NCBI RefSeq assembly: GCF_001562255.1
Contig: NZ_CP014301.1
Span: forward strand, 4,185,501 to 4,249,500
Direction of reading: 5' to 3'
From: Bosea sp. PAMC 26642
Lineage (GTDB): Bacteria; Pseudomonadota; Alphaproteobacteria; Rhizobiales; Beijerinckiaceae
Length of the DNA: 64,000 bases
A program made the translations under genes and the position numbers. The notes under the pieces are model-generated. The model was given only the letters and a program-made list of their open reading frames with translations, did no database searches and was not told where the DNA came from. Every line of letters starts with the position of its first letter. Position 1 is the first letter of the stretch. Below, one piece after another: positions 7,152 to 16,740 of the stretch.

Positions 7152-8324
7152 TCAGTCGCGAAAATGCTTGGAGAGCTTCAGCGCCTGGCCCTGGTAGTTG
7201 GACGTGCCGATTTGCCCATAGAGGGCGTCAGGCTCGGCAGCCATGCGCTCGAAGGCGAGCCGCCCGACGACCTGCCCGTCCTCCAGCACGAAGGGCACCT
7301 CGTGACTGCGCACTTCGAGCACACCGCGGCTGCCGGGAGCACCATCGGCCCCCACGCCGAATCCAGGGTCGAAAAAGCCGGCATAATGGACGCGGAACTC
7401 GCCCATGGTCGGGTCGATAGGCGCCATTTCGGCCGCCATATTGGCCGGGATGTGAAGCTTCTCCTTGGAAGCGAGAATGTAGAACTGATGCGGATCGAGG
7501 ATCAGGCGCCGGTCCCGCTTGGCCGGGATCGGAATCCAGAAATCGTCGATCGCGTAACCCGCAACCTTGTCGATGTCGATCACGTCGGTGAAGCGCTGCG
7601 CCTGGAAGCCGATGACCTCACCGTCATGCGCGCCGGCGAGATGGATGCGGAAGACGAGGCCGTTGCGGATCGTTGCCTGCCCGTCGACCAGCGGGGCCTG
7701 CTCGTGGATCTGGCGCAGATCGCGGTCAGAGACCCGGAACCCTACGGCCTCGTCCTGGGCCGGATTGCGCCGGCGGAAACGGAGCTGATTCAGCCGGCTG
7801 CCGCGCCGGACGCGGATCGGGAAGCTGGACGGCGAAATCTCGGCATATAGCTTGCCGGAGTAACCACCAGGCACGGTGTCGAACACCTCCGCCCTGTCGG
7901 CTATCAACCGCGTGAAGACATCAAGGCGTCCGGTCGAACTCTTCGGGTTCGCGAAGGCGGAGATGGTTTCGGGGAGTTGATCCAGCGCCTCGATCAGTTC
8001 GACAACGTAGACGCAGTTGCGCTCGAGGATCGCGCCGTCTCCATCTAGGGAAATCGTGTCCTGGGTCAGATCGGTCAGCGCCTGCTCGACGCTTTTGCCG
8101 GGGCCCGGCAGGAAACTGGCGCGGACGCGGTATGCCTTTCCGCCAAGGCGCAGGTCAAGGCTCGCCGGCTGGAACTGTGCGTCGAGAATGTCGCCTGCGC
8201 GCGACCAGATCATCCGGCGCGCGACCAGCTTGCGAATGTCCTGACGCGGCAGCACGCCCGAAGGTCCGGCGACCGAGTTGGAGGCCTCGATGCCCGGCGG
8301 GAAGAATTCAGGGGAAACGGCCAT
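7152..8324 (-). CDS. dcd: dCTP deaminase, long two-domain form
   Basis: 390 residues, about twice the 190-residue E. coli enzyme, as in many alphaproteobacteria annotated as 2'-deoxycytidine 5'-triphosphate deaminase. The first domain carries SLDLRLGGKAYRV and the signature NPKSSTGRLDVF. The second repeats the beta fold with DPHQFYILASKEKLHIP, FDPGFG and the C-terminal SNYQGQALKLSKHF. The reaction, dCTP to dUTP plus ammonia, feeds dUTPase (dut, at 12051) in thymidylate synthesis. It has its own transcription direction with no close partner. Confidence 0.92.
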   Translation of the reverse strand: MAVSPEFFPPGIEASNSVAGPSGVLPRQDIRKLVARRMIWSRAGDILDAQFQPASLDLRLGGKAYRVRASFLPGPGKSVEQALTDLTQDTISLDGDGAILERNCVYVVELIEALDQLPETISAFANPKSSTGRLDVFTRLIADRAEVFDTVPGGYSGKLYAEISPSSFPIRVRRGSRLNQLRFRRRNPAQDEAVGFRVSDRDLRQIHEQAPLVDGQATIRNGLVFRIHLAGAHDGEVIGFQAQRFTDVIDIDKVAGYAIDDFWIPIPAKRDRRLILDPHQFYILASKEKLHIPANMAAEMAPIDPTMGEFRVHYAGFFDPGFGVGADGAPGSRGVLEVRSHEVPFVLEDGQVVGRLAFERMAAEPDALYGQIGTSNYQGQALKLSKHFRD

Positions 8325-8394
8325 TAAGGGCGCTCAGTCATATCGCTCGCAACTTGTCATAGTAGGCTCGCAGGCACGATTGGTTCTTGCCAAG

Positions 8395-9000
8395 CTAGTC
8401 GAACGTTGTCCACGCAAGAATCGCGCGGCTCACAGCCGTGACCAGCGTCAGCGCCGCAAAGCCACAGGCGAACCAGGCGAAATGGCCCGGCCAGAGCACC
8501 ATCGCGGCGAAGCAGGCGATGGTCTCTGCACCCTCTGCGAGGCCTGCGGTGAAATAGAGCGATTTCGCGCCGCGCTGCATGGTGGTCAGGCCGCGCTTGG
8601 CCGCCATCACCGCGAAGGCGAGGAAGCTCGCGCCATTGACGTAGAAGGCGAAGAGCAGGACGGCGGCCGGCAGCGCGTTGGGGGCCGGGTCGCGCAGCGC
8701 GAAAGCGAGTGGAACCGCGCCGTAGAAGACGAAATCGCAGGTGATGTCGAGGAAGCCGCCGCGATCGGTCGGGGCGGTGGCGCGAGCGATCGCGCCGTCG
8801 AGCCCGTCGCAGATCCGCGAGACGGCGAGAAGGGCCAGCGCCAGCACGTCGAGACGGCGGGCGACTGCGAGCGCGCAAAGCAGGCCAAGCGCCAGTCCGG
8901 CAAGTGTAACCCTGTCGGCCGAGAGGCCGCGACGGGTCAGGGAGCGGCCGATCTTGTCGAGAGTAGGGTCGATGAGGCGGCGCAGGCGACCGTCGAACAT
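8395..9000 (-). CDS. CDP-alcohol phosphatidyltransferase family protein
   Basis: 201 residues with about six hydrophobic helices. The family metal/substrate motif is complete: Asp65, Asp68-Gly69, Ala72-Arg73, Gly81, Asp85 and Asp89 (DGLDGAIAR, then GGFLDITCD). These integral membrane enzymes transfer a phosphatidyl or other phospho-alcohol group from a CDP-alcohol with release of CMP. The exact substrate is unclear; the sequence is not a typical PgsA or PssA. It is probably in the inner membrane. It is transcribed divergently from apaG. Confidence 0.85.
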   Translation of the reverse strand: MFDGRLRRLIDPTLDKIGRSLTRRGLSADRVTLAGLALGLLCALAVARRLDVLALALLAVSRICDGLDGAIARATAPTDRGGFLDITCDFVFYGAVPLAFALRDPAPNALPAAVLLFAFYVNGASFLAFAVMAAKRGLTTMQRGAKSLYFTAGLAEGAETIACFAAMVLWPGHFAWFACGFAALTLVTAVSRAILAWTTFD

Positions 9001-9121
9001 GAGGCGTGTAGCCCGTCATCGCGGCAAGCGACGATATTGACGCTGCCGGCCAGCGGCCCATAACAGACGCAACCTCTGCCGGCCATCCAGCGGGCAGGCG
9101 GAAAGCCACGGAGCGGCCCTC

Positions 9122-9514
9122 ATGTATCAGGCGGAGACGCATGGCGTGCGCGTGACCGCGGCGCCGAAATTCATGGAAAGCGAATCCTCACATGCCCAGG
9201 GACGCTATTTCTGGGCCTACTCGATCGAGATCGTGAATCTGTCGCAGCAGACGATCCAGCTGATGACGCGGCACTGGTTCATCACCGACGGCCGCGGCGA
9301 GGTCCATGAGGTGCGCGGCGAGGGCGTGATCGGCCAGCAGCCGGTGCTGCGGCCCGACGAGAGCTTCAGCTACACCTCCGGCTGCCCGCTGATGACGCCG
9401 GACGGCTCGATGCGCGGCTTCTACGCCATGCTGGGCGAGGACGGCGTGATCTTCGATGTCGAAGTGCCGCTGTTCCCGCTCGATTCGCCCTATGTGAAGA
9501 AGGTCCTGCATTGA
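9122..9514 (+). CDS. apaG: ApaG-family protein (DUF525)
   Basis: 130 residues, the usual ApaG length. Family features include the start VRVTAAPKFMESES, then YFWAYSIEIVNLS, LMTRHWFITDGRG, the conserved VRGEGVIGQQPVL and FSYTSGCPLMTPDGSMRGFY. ApaG has an immunoglobulin-like fold and unclear function; links to Co2+/Mg2+ resistance and diadenosine phosphate metabolism come from enterobacteria. The next gene (argE) starts on a TTG inside its stop codon, so the two are translationally coupled. Confidence 0.95.
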   Translation: MYQAETHGVRVTAAPKFMESESSHAQGRYFWAYSIEIVNLSQQTIQLMTRHWFITDGRGEVHEVRGEGVIGQQPVLRPDESFSYTSGCPLMTPDGSMRGFYAMLGEDGVIFDVEVPLFPLDSPYVKKVLH

Positions 9515-10689
9515 ACGCCTCTCCCGCAGCCACGGGGCAGCGCTATGCGCCGCTCGACATGCTTGCCCGTCTCGTCGCCTTCGACACGGTCAGCCACAAA
9601 TCCAACCTGCCGCTGATCGCCTTCGTCGAGGATTATCTCGCCGGCTGGGGCGTGCCCTCGGTGCGCTTCCCCAACGCCGCGGGCGACAAGGCTGCGCTCT
9701 TCGCCACCATCGGCCCGCAGGATCGCGGCGGCATCGTGCTGTCGGGCCACACAGACGTCGTGCCGGTCGAGGGCCAGGCTTGGAGCCGCGATCCGTTCAC
9801 GCTGCATGTCGAGAACGGGCGGGCCTATGGCCGCGGCGCGGTCGACATGAAGGGCTTCGATGCGCTCGCTCTGGCGCTGGTGCCGGACTTTCTTGCGGCG
9901 AACCTCAAGACCCCGATCCACATTTTCCTGTCCTATGACGAGGAGGTGACCTGCCTCGGTGTCGTCGACGGCATCTCGCGGATGGGTAAGGACTTGCCGC
10001 GCCCACGCGCCGTGATCGTCGGCGAGCCGACCTCGCTGGAGCTGGCCGACGCCCATAAGGGCATCCGCACCTTCTTCACCACGATCACGGGCGTGCCGGC
10101 GCATTCGTCGAAGCCGCATCTGGGCGCCAGCGCCGTTCATGCCGGGACACGGCTGGCGGCCGAGCTGGTCAAGATCGCGGACGAACTGGAGGCCAGGCCC
10201 GATACGAGCGGGCGCTTCGATCCGCCCTACGACACCGTCCATGTCGGAAAATTCCACGGCGGCATCGCGCGCAACATCCTGGCCGATCGCTGCGATCTCT
10301 CCTGGGAGGTCCGCACGCTGCCCGGCTCCGACGTCGAGACGGTGCCGGCGCGCTTCAAGGCGCTGTCGGACGAAGTTCTGGCGAAGATGCGCAAGACCGG
10401 GCCGTCATCGACGATCGAGACGGTGATGAGTTCGGATGTCCCGGGACTGGCGCCCGATCCGGGCTCCGAGGCCGAGACGCTGGTGATGCGGCTCGCCGGC
10501 CGCAACAGCACGATCGCGGTCGCCTATGCCACCGAGGCCGGACATTTCCAGCGCGCCGGCCTGCCGACGATCGTCTGCGGCCCCGGCTCGATCGACCAGG
10601 CGCACCAGCCCGACGAATACATCACGCTGGAGCAGTTCGAGGCCGGCGAGGCCTTCCTGCGCCGGCTGATGGAGAGCTGCAGGGCGTGA
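9511..10689 (+). CDS. argE: Acetylornithine deacetylase
   Basis: 392 residues, M20 metallopeptidase family. Zinc ligands and catalytic residues are in place: His80 and Asp82 (SGHTDVVP), Asp112 (GAVDMKG), Glu144-Glu145 (YDEEVTCLG), Glu172 (GEPT) and a histidine in IDQAHQPDEY near the C-terminus. The dimerisation domain covers about 180-290. It hydrolyses N-acetylornithine to ornithine in arginine synthesis; argB lies 17 kb away. The TTG start overlaps the apaG stop by four bases (TTGA). Succinyl-diaminopimelate desuccinylase is a related alternative but less likely. Confidence 0.88.
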   Translation: MNASPAATGQRYAPLDMLARLVAFDTVSHKSNLPLIAFVEDYLAGWGVPSVRFPNAAGDKAALFATIGPQDRGGIVLSGHTDVVPVEGQAWSRDPFTLHVENGRAYGRGAVDMKGFDALALALVPDFLAANLKTPIHIFLSYDEEVTCLGVVDGISRMGKDLPRPRAVIVGEPTSLELADAHKGIRTFFTTITGVPAHSSKPHLGASAVHAGTRLAAELVKIADELEARPDTSGRFDPPYDTVHVGKFHGGIARNILADRCDLSWEVRTLPGSDVETVPARFKALSDEVLAKMRKTGPSSTIETVMSSDVPGLAPDPGSEAETLVMRLAGRNSTIAVAYATEAGHFQRAGLPTIVCGPGSIDQAHQPDEYITLEQFEAGEAFLRRLMESCRA

Positions 10690-10779
10690 GGGACGGACGG
10701 AGCACTCTTTCCCTCGCCCCGATGACAGCCCATCCCCCCGGATGCTAGGGGAGAAGCCTTCCGGCTCAGGAGTCCCGCC

Positions 10780-12045
10780 TTGTCCGCCTCCCGCTCCGTT
10801 CTCCTGATCATCGGCGGCGGCATCGCCGCCTACAAGGTGCTGGAGCTGATCCGGCGGCTGAAGGATCGCGGCATCACCTCGCGCTGCATCCTGACCAAGG
10901 CCGGCGAGGAATTCGTCACCCCGCTTTCGGTCTCGTCGCTGGCGGGCGAGCGCTGCTTTACCGATCTGTTCTCGCTGACCGACGAGGCCGATATCGGTCA
11001 TATCGCCCTGTCGCGCTCGACCGACCTCTTGGTCGTGGCGCCCGCGACCGCCGACCTGATCGCGAAAATGGCGACGGGGCTCGCCAACGACCTCGCCTCC
11101 ACCGCTCTGCTCGCGACCGACAAGCGCGTCCTGATCGCGCCCGCGATGAACCCTCGCATGTGGTCGCACCCGGCGACGCGGCGCAATATGGCGCAGCTTG
11201 AGAAGGACGGCGTGCTCGTCGTGGGCCCTAACTCCGGCGCCATGGCCGAGCGCGGCGAGAGCGGCGTCGGCCGCATGGCCGAGCCGGCGGAAATTCTCGC
11301 GGCGATCGAGCAGGCGCTGGCGGGCGAGACCTCGCCGCGCGCGATCGGCTTCCTCGGGCGGCTGCCGGGCGGGGGCGGCCCCGGGCCGCTCGCCGGCCGC
11401 CATGTGCTGATCACCTCGGGGCCGACGCACGAGCCGATCGACCCGGTGCGCTACATCGCCAACCGCTCCTCGGGAAAGCAGGGCCATGCGATCGCCGCCG
11501 CTGCGGCGGAGGCCGGCGCGCGCGTGACGCTGGTCTCCGGCCCTGTCGCGATCCCCGATCCGGCCGGGGTCAGCGTGACGCGGGTCGAATCTGCCCGCGA
11601 GATGCTGGCGGCGGTCGAGGCGGCCCTGCCGGCCGATATCGCGATCTTCGCCGCAGCCGTGGCCGACTGGCGCGTTGCCGAAACCGCGCCCGAAAAGATG
11701 AAGAAGGGCGCAAGCGGGACGCCGGCGCTGGCGCTGGTCGAGAACCCCGACATCCTGGCGACGGTCTCAGGCCGGACGAGCGCCCGGCCGCCGCTCGTTG
11801 TCGGCTTCGCGGCCGAGACCGAGCACGTCATCGAGCACGCCCGGGCGAAGCTTGCGAAGAAGGGCTGCGACCTGATCGTCGCCAACGATGTCGGCGGGAC
11901 CGGCGTAATGGGCGGCGATACCAATACGGTTCATCTCGTTGGCAAGGACGGCGTCGAGACCTGGCCGACGCTGGCAAAATCCGAGGTCGCGACCCGGCTC
12001 GTTGCCCATCTGGTGCAACTGTCCCCGCCGCCGGCGAAGGTGTAA
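10780..12045 (+). CDS. coaBC: Bifunctional CoaBC for coenzyme A synthesis
   Basis: 421 residues. The N-terminal flavoprotein (CoaC, to about 190) shows GGGIAAYKV, catalytic His74 (GHIALSR) and Asn124 (PAMNPRMW). The C-terminal CoaB starts at about 206 with [14 protein letters not shown] and NRSSGKQG (Lys233), followed by AAAVADWR. It ligates cysteine to 4'-phosphopantothenate using CTP and decarboxylates the product. The start is TTG with an AGGAG site. Oddity: the position of the E. coli active-site Cys158 (ACGD) reads AERGE here, without cysteine. A proline/glycine-rich linker joins the domains. It lies five bases before dut. Confidence 0.95.
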   Translation: MSASRSVLLIIGGGIAAYKVLELIRRLKDRGITSRCILTKAGEEFVTPLSVSSLAGERCFTDLFSLTDEADIGHIALSRSTDLLVVAPATADLIAKMATGLANDLASTALLATDKRVLIAPAMNPRMWSHPATRRNMAQLEKDGVLVVGPNSGAMAERGESGVGRMAEPAEILAAIEQALAGETSPRAIGFLGRLPGGGGPGPLAGRHVLITSGPTHEPIDPVRYIANRSSGKQGHAIAAAAAEAGARVTLVSGPVAIPDPAGVSVTRVESAREMLAAVEAALPADIAIFAAAVADWRVAETAPEKMKKGASGTPALALVENPDILATVSGRTSARPPLVVGFAAETEHVIEHARAKLAKKGCDLIVANDVGGTGVMGGDTNTVHLVGKDGVETWPTLAKSEVATRLVAHLVQLSPPPAKV

Positions 12046-12050
12046 GCGCC

Positions 12051-12533
12051 GTGACGACGATAAAGCTTCGCCGCCTGCCGCATGGCGCCGACCTGCCGCT
12101 GCCGACCTACGAGACGGCCGGCGCGGCCGGCATGGATCTGCGCGCTGCGCTGGCCGGAGAGGCGCCGCTGGTACTGGAGGCCGGTGCGCGGGCGCTGGTG
12201 CCGACCGGGCTCGTTCTGCAACTGCCCGACGGGTTCGAGGCCCAGGTCAGGCCACGATCGGGGCTCGCGGCGAAACATGGCGTTACCGTGCTGAACAGTC
12301 CCGGCACGGTCGACAGCGACTATCGCGGCGAGGTCAAGGTGATCCTGATCAACCATGGCAGCGAGGCGTTGGCGATCGGACATGGCGACCGCATCGCGCA
12401 GCTCGTTATCGCGCCGGTGACGCGAGCTGCGCTGGTCGAGGCGGCGCTCGACGAAACCCCGCGCGGAACCGGTGGCTTCGGCTCGACCGGCGTTACGGAC
12501 ATCACGACCGCATCGCGGGACGCGGCGTCATGA
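12051..12533 (+). CDS. dut: dUTP diphosphatase
   Basis: 160 residues with all five trimeric dUTPase motifs in order: [24 protein letters not shown] (catalytic Asp), GDRIAQLV and the flexible C-terminal arm [10 protein letters not shown]. It hydrolyses dUTP to dUMP and pyrophosphate, preventing uracil incorporation. The start is GTG, five bases after coaBC; the coaBC-dut pairing is common in bacteria. Its stop overlaps the ATG of the Rrf2 regulator (ATGA). Confidence 0.97.
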   Translation: MTTIKLRRLPHGADLPLPTYETAGAAGMDLRAALAGEAPLVLEAGARALVPTGLVLQLPDGFEAQVRPRSGLAAKHGVTVLNSPGTVDSDYRGEVKVILINHGSEALAIGHGDRIAQLVIAPVTRAALVEAALDETPRGTGGFGSTGVTDITTASRDAAS

Positions 12534-12982
12534 ACCTGCTCTCGCGCCGCAGTCTGCTCGCCATCGCGGCGGTGGTCGACATCGCCCTGCACGCGCGGCC
12601 CTCACCCGTCTCGGCAAAGCTCCTGGCGGCACGGCACGAACTGCCGCCGCGCCATCTCGAGACGCTGCTGCAGGCGCTGGTCCGGGTTGGCATCCTCAAG
12701 GGCGTGCGCGGGCCGCGCGGCGGCTACGAGCTGGCGCGCGAGCGGCGCCGCATCACCGCTGGCGAGATCGCCAGGGCGGCGATGCAGGAGGCCGGCGACG
12801 ACACGCTCGGGCCGTTGCCGCGCTCGCGCCTGATCGACGAGATCGTAGAGCCGCAGGTTTCAAGGGCGCTCGACTCCTTCCTGACCGTGCTCGACGGCGT
12901 TACTGTCGCGGAGCTTTGCCTTAAAGCCGAGCGGGAGGCCGTGTTCGGCGACAGACCGGCCCATGGTGATTTTACAATATAG
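12530..12982 (+). CDS. Rrf2-family transcriptional regulator
   Basis: 150 residues. The ATG at 12530 overlaps the dut stop; the frame is open far upstream, but that part is antisense noise inside coaBC/dut. The winged HTH reads [15 protein letters not shown], then [17 protein letters not shown] and the Rrf2 wing [10 protein letters not shown]. Only one cysteine (AELCLKA) is present, so no iron-sulfur cluster of the IscR/NsrR type is expected. It is directly upstream of cysK, recalling CymR, the Rrf2 regulator that partners with CysK in Bacillus; a similar role in cysteine control is inference. The 86-base gap to cysK is AT-rich and likely holds the cysK promoter and operator. Confidence 0.85.
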   Translation: MNLLSRRSLLAIAAVVDIALHARPSPVSAKLLAARHELPPRHLETLLQALVRVGILKGVRGPRGGYELARERRRITAGEIARAAMQEAGDDTLGPLPRSRLIDEIVEPQVSRALDSFLTVLDGVTVAELCLKAEREAVFGDRPAHGDFTI

Positions 12983-13068
12983 TGATGTGGATTTTTCGTT
13001 TTATCGACAAGGCCTGTGAATTGCGTTAGCGTCACCTTAAATCAAAAGATCATCCCGAGGAGGATCCC

Positions 13069-14055
13069 ATGACCGACGCCGTCCGCAAACTGCATCCCGC
13101 TCCGACCAAGTCTCCCGGTCGCGGCCGCGTCTACGAATCGATCACCGACACGATCGGCGATACCCCCCTGGTACGTCTGAACCGGCTGCCGGCGGAGCGC
13201 GGCGTCAAGGCGACGATCCTGGCCAAGCTCGAATTCTTCAATCCGATCTCCAGCGTCAAGGACCGCATCGGCGTCAACATGATCGACGCGCTCGAAGCAT
13301 CCGGCGCGCTCAAGCCCGGCGGCACGCTGATCGAGCCGACCTCGGGCAATACCGGCATCGCCCTCGCCTTCGTTGCGGCGGCGCGTGGTTACAGGCTGAT
13401 CCTGGTCATGCCCGAGACGATGTCGCTGGAACGACGCAAGATGCTGGCGCTGCTCGGCGCCGAACTCGTGCTGACGCCGGGACCCGGCGGCATGCGCGGC
13501 GCAGTCGCCAAGGCCGAGGAACTCAAGGCCGAAATTCCGGGCTCGATCATTCCGCAGCAGTTCGAGAACCCGCACAACCCTGAGATCCACCGCCAGACCA
13601 CCGCCGAGGAGATCTGGAACGACACCAACGGCAATGTCGACATCTTCATCTCCGGCGTCGGCACCGGCGGCACAATCACCGGCGTCGGCCAGGTGCTGAA
13701 GGCCAGGAAGCCCGGCGTGAAGATCATCGCGGTGGAGCCCGAGGATTCGCCTGTGCTGTCGGGCGGCGCGCCCGGCCCGCACAAGATTCAAGGCATCGGG
13801 GCGGGCTTCGTACCGGGCATCCTCGACCGCTCGGTGATCGACGAGGTCGTCACCGTCGGCAACCAGACCTCCTTCGAGACCGCACGCGCTCTCGCCAAGA
13901 ACGAAGGCATTCCGGCCGGCATTTCGTCGGGCGCTGCCGTCGCGGCCGCTCTGGAGGTTGGCGCGCGGCCTGAGAACGCCGGCAAGACGATCGTGGTGAT
14001 CATTCCCTCCTTTGCGGAGCGCTACATTTCGAGCGCGCTCTTCGAGGGGCTTTGA
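13069..14055 (+). CDS. cysK: Cysteine synthase A
   Basis: 328 residues of the fold-type II PLP family. The PLP lysine is Lys64 in SSVKDRIG, followed by [11 protein letters not shown] as the substrate loop, [10 protein letters not shown] for phosphate binding and [11 protein letters not shown]. It makes cysteine from O-acetylserine and sulfide. A GAGGAGG ribosome site precedes the ATG. It follows the Rrf2 regulator and overlaps the acetyltransferase gene by four bases. The 20-residue N-terminal extension ([13 protein letters not shown]) is unusual but mild. Confidence 0.95.
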   Translation: MTDAVRKLHPAPTKSPGRGRVYESITDTIGDTPLVRLNRLPAERGVKATILAKLEFFNPISSVKDRIGVNMIDALEASGALKPGGTLIEPTSGNTGIALAFVAAARGYRLILVMPETMSLERRKMLALLGAELVLTPGPGGMRGAVAKAEELKAEIPGSIIPQQFENPHNPEIHRQTTAEEIWNDTNGNVDIFISGVGTGGTITGVGQVLKARKPGVKIIAVEPEDSPVLSGGAPGPHKIQGIGAGFVPGILDRSVIDEVVTVGNQTSFETARALAKNEGIPAGISSGAAVAAALEVGARPENAGKTIVVIIPSFAERYISSALFEGL

Positions 14056-14507
14056 GCGGCGCGTCCGTCCAGGTCGTTCGCGTCACGGAGACCCCGCCCG
14101 AGGGATTTGAGGACTTGCGTCTGGAAGCGGTCGGGGAAGGCTACGTCTTTCTCGATCGGCTCGCCGACGAGATCGCACGCGGCGACTACGCCGATGCCGA
14201 TTGCGATCTGCCCGTCTTGTTCGGGGTTTTTGCAGATGGCCAACTCGTCGGGCTGGGCGCGCTGACGGCCGACCCCTACGACCCCGCGCCCGATCTGGCG
14301 CGGCTACGCCATGTCTATGTCCGCCGCGATCATCGTGGGCGCGGCGTCGGGCGCGTCATCGCATCCGCCTTGATACAGCAGGGGCTTTCCGTAGCATCAC
14401 GGCTGTCGCTCCGTGCCGCTGACCCCGCCGCATCCGCGTTCTGGACGGCTCAGGGCTTCCGGCCCGACGACAGCGATGCACAGCGAACGCATCTGCTGAC
14501 GCGTTAG
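14052..14507 (+). CDS. GNAT-family N-acetyltransferase
   Basis: 151 residues. The acetyl-CoA motif A is clear: [24 protein letters not shown], with the R-x-x-G-x-G/A loop, and a final [11 protein letters not shown] strand. The acceptor substrate is unknown. The TTG start overlaps the cysK stop by four bases, so it is probably co-translated with cysK; whether it acts in sulfur or cysteine metabolism is only suggested by position. Confidence 0.85.
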   Translation: MSGASVQVVRVTETPPEGFEDLRLEAVGEGYVFLDRLADEIARGDYADADCDLPVLFGVFADGQLVGLGALTADPYDPAPDLARLRHVYVRRDHRGRGVGRVIASALIQQGLSVASRLSLRAADPAASAFWTAQGFRPDDSDAQRTHLLTR

Positions 14508-14509
14508 CC

Positions 14510-15373
14510 TCAGCCTTGCTTCAGCACGATCGTGTTGCCCCACGGATCGGCGAGCGTCGGGCCACCAGCAACCTCGCTGCCGCCTGCCGCGAGAATGCGC
14601 TCGCGCATCGCGGCGAAGTCCGGGGCATCGCGCGCCACCAGTTCGAACCAGGCCAGCCCCGCTTCGCCCGCCTTGCGCAGGCCGGCGCCGCGGCTGTTCC
14701 AGATATTGCCGGCAATGTGGTGGTGGTAGCCGCCGCTAGAGAGGAAGCTCGCGCCGGGATAGCGCACCATCAGGTCGAAGCCGAGCACGCCGGAATAGAA
14801 CGCTTCCGCCTCAGCCGTGTCGCCGACGCGCAGATGGATATGGCCCATGCGGGTGCCGCTGGGCATCCCGGCATAGGCACCGGGGCCGGCCTCGCCCAGG
14901 AGCTTCTGCAGATCGAGCCGGTCGGTCGCCATCTTGATCGCGCCGTCGCGGCGCGGCCAGTCCGCGCGCGGACGGTCGCGATAGATCTCGATGCCGTTGC
15001 CTTCCGGGTCGGACAGATAGAGCGCCTCGCTGACGAGATGGTCCGAGGCGCCTTCGATCTGGACACGGGCCTTTGCGGCGTGGCCGACCCAGTCCGCCAG
15101 CGCCGCGCGCGAAGGCAACAGGATGGCGAGATGGAACAGGCCGGCCGGCGAGGTCGGACGCGCCGCGCCTTCTTCCAGCCGGACGAGGGCGACGCCATCG
15201 ACGCCGAGCGCGGCGAAGCCGGCACCTTCCTCGATCAAGGCGAGGCCGATCGCATCGCGATAGTACGCCTCGAGCTTTGCGAGGTCGTTCACCCGCAGCG
15301 CGACGGTGCCGATGTAATAGGGCGCGTCCAGCGCTTCGAGCAAGACGGGTGTGGCATTCGAAACCGCGTGCAT
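14510..15373 (-). CDS. Two-domain VOC protein, CatE-like dioxygenase/glyoxalase
   Basis: 287 residues. The ATG at 15373 follows a GGAGG site; the frame stays open upstream without protein-like sequence. Two vicinal-oxygen-chelate domains are visible: the first from YIGTVALRVNDLAKLEAYY to DPEGNGIEIYRDRP, the second from MGHIHLRVGDTAEAEAFY through GGYHHHIAGNIW to DPWGNTIVLKQG. Metal-ligand histidines and acidic residues occur in both. This layout matches Bacillus CatE-type catechol 2,3-dioxygenases and related glyoxalase-like proteins. The real substrate is uncertain. It converges with the acetyltransferase gene two bases away. Confidence 0.8.
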   Translation of the reverse strand: MHAVSNATPVLLEALDAPYYIGTVALRVNDLAKLEAYYRDAIGLALIEEGAGFAALGVDGVALVRLEEGAARPTSPAGLFHLAILLPSRAALADWVGHAAKARVQIEGASDHLVSEALYLSDPEGNGIEIYRDRPRADWPRRDGAIKMATDRLDLQKLLGEAGPGAYAGMPSGTRMGHIHLRVGDTAEAEAFYSGVLGFDLMVRYPGASFLSSGGYHHHIAGNIWNSRGAGLRKAGEAGLAWFELVARDAPDFAAMRERILAAGGSEVAGGPTLADPWGNTIVLKQG

Positions 15374-15494
15374 GGCAGCCTCCGGAGGATACGGCCGGGC
15401 GGCCGCCTGCCCAGAGAGATGGCGTGATTGCGACGGCTTGTCGCCCCCCGGACCGGCAAATTCAGGATTGCACGGGCGCAATCGCCGCGTGCCG

Positions 15495-16736
15495 TCAGGG
15501 TCGAGCGGGATCGGGCCGGTCGATGGCGAAATGGCTGAACCAGGGCGCTTCGGTGCCGCCGATCAGCGCGCCGAGCATCCGCGAGGCCATGAAGCTGAAG
15601 GTGATGCCGTTGCCGCCATAGCCATAAGCCGCCAGCATACGTGGCTGGCCCGGCACGCGGCCGATCAGCGGCAGGCCGTCGGAGGTCTGGCCGAAGGCGC
15701 CGTTCCACGCGTGGCCGAGGCTGGGCTCCGCGCGCGGCAGGAAGGCGGCGAGCTTCGCCAAAAGCGCCTGCGTTTTGGCGGGAGCGAGACTTTCGCGCAA
15801 AACGGTATCATCGGTCTCCTCGTCCTCGCCACCCATGACGATGCGGCCATCGATGGTGGTGCGGCAGTAGAAATAATCCTCCGACGCCTCCCAGACCAAA
15901 GCCGGGCCGGGCCAGAGCGCGGCCGGCTGCTGCGGCAGGGTCGCGACCGCGAAGCTCGAGGCGACGCGATGGAGATCGCTTCTCACGAAATCGGGCATGA
16001 CATAGCCGGTGGCGAGCACGACATGGCCGGCCTCGATGGTGCGGCCGGAAGCGAGCTGAACCAGCGCCGCGCGGCCGGTCCCGTCATATGCGACCGCCTC
16101 GTCGCGCAGCAGCCGGCCGCCCTGACGCACCGATTGAGCAAGCAGGGCATGGCAGAGGCTGAGCGGATCGGCCTCGGCGGAGCCCGGCGAGACGATCGCG
16201 GCGGCGCGGTCGAAGCCGAATTCGCCGAGCAGCAGGTCATGTCCGACCAATGTGCCGGGCAGACCGGCGCGCTCGCGCAGGGTCCATTCTTCCCGCAATT
16301 CGCGCGGGCCGACATCGCCGGCGGCCAGATAGACCGTGTCGCGCGGGATGAAGCCGCAGGGCGCGTCGAGTTGGCCGACCAGATCGCGCAAGCCTTCAAC
16401 GGCCCGGAAGCTGCGGCGGTAGATGTCGGCCGCACGCTCGAAACCGTACAGCACCGTCAACTCGCGCAGCGGCAGATCGATCTCCCATTGCAGCATCGCA
16501 GTACTCGCCGCCGTGCTGCCGAAGCCTTCCTGCTCGCGATCGACCAGTACGACGGCATGGCCCTGAGCGGTCAGGTGCTCCGCGAGCAGTGCGCCTGTGA
16601 TGCCGCCGCCAATAATGGCGACGTCGCAGCGGATGTCGTGATCGAGACTCTCGCCCGGCGGCCGGGCCGGACCGACGAGCCAGGGGCTCCGGCCGCTGCG
16701 AAGTTCGGCCTGGGTGGTCGTGGCTGCATCGAGCAT
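15495..16736 (-). CDS. FAD-dependent amino-acid-type oxidoreductase (DAO family)
   Basis: 413 residues. The FAD-binding Rossmann motif sits near residue 38: CDVAIIGGGITGALLAEHL, with the acidic residue in VVLVDRE. Later family segments are HVVLATGYVM, MGGEDEETDD and a C-terminal AYGYGGNGITFSFMASRM that contacts the flavin. Such DAO-fold enzymes oxidise secondary or tertiary amines, amino acids or glycerol phosphate; the N-terminal sequence resembles gamma-glutamylputrescine oxidase-like proteins, but substrate is open. It lies four bases upstream of the YihY gene stop in the opposite order, so the YihY gene precedes it on the minus strand. Confidence 0.82.
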   Translation of the reverse strand: MLDAATTTQAELRSGRSPWLVGPARPPGESLDHDIRCDVAIIGGGITGALLAEHLTAQGHAVVLVDREQEGFGSTAASTAMLQWEIDLPLRELTVLYGFERAADIYRRSFRAVEGLRDLVGQLDAPCGFIPRDTVYLAAGDVGPRELREEWTLRERAGLPGTLVGHDLLLGEFGFDRAAAIVSPGSAEADPLSLCHALLAQSVRQGGRLLRDEAVAYDGTGRAALVQLASGRTIEAGHVVLATGYVMPDFVRSDLHRVASSFAVATLPQQPAALWPGPALVWEASEDYFYCRTTIDGRIVMGGEDEETDDTVLRESLAPAKTQALLAKLAAFLPRAEPSLGHAWNGAFGQTSDGLPLIGRVPGQPRMLAAYGYGGNGITFSFMASRMLGALIGGTEAPWFSHFAIDRPDPARP

Positions 16737-16740
16737 GGGG

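Noticed and set aside
10405..11487. Open frame antisense to argE and coaBC (360 codons)
   Set aside because: Shadow of two strongly supported genes; Arg/Ala/Asp-rich with no motif.
11939..12529. Upstream extension of the Rrf2 regulator
   Set aside because: It runs in another frame of coaBC/dut; the Rrf2 domain begins at the ATG at 12530.
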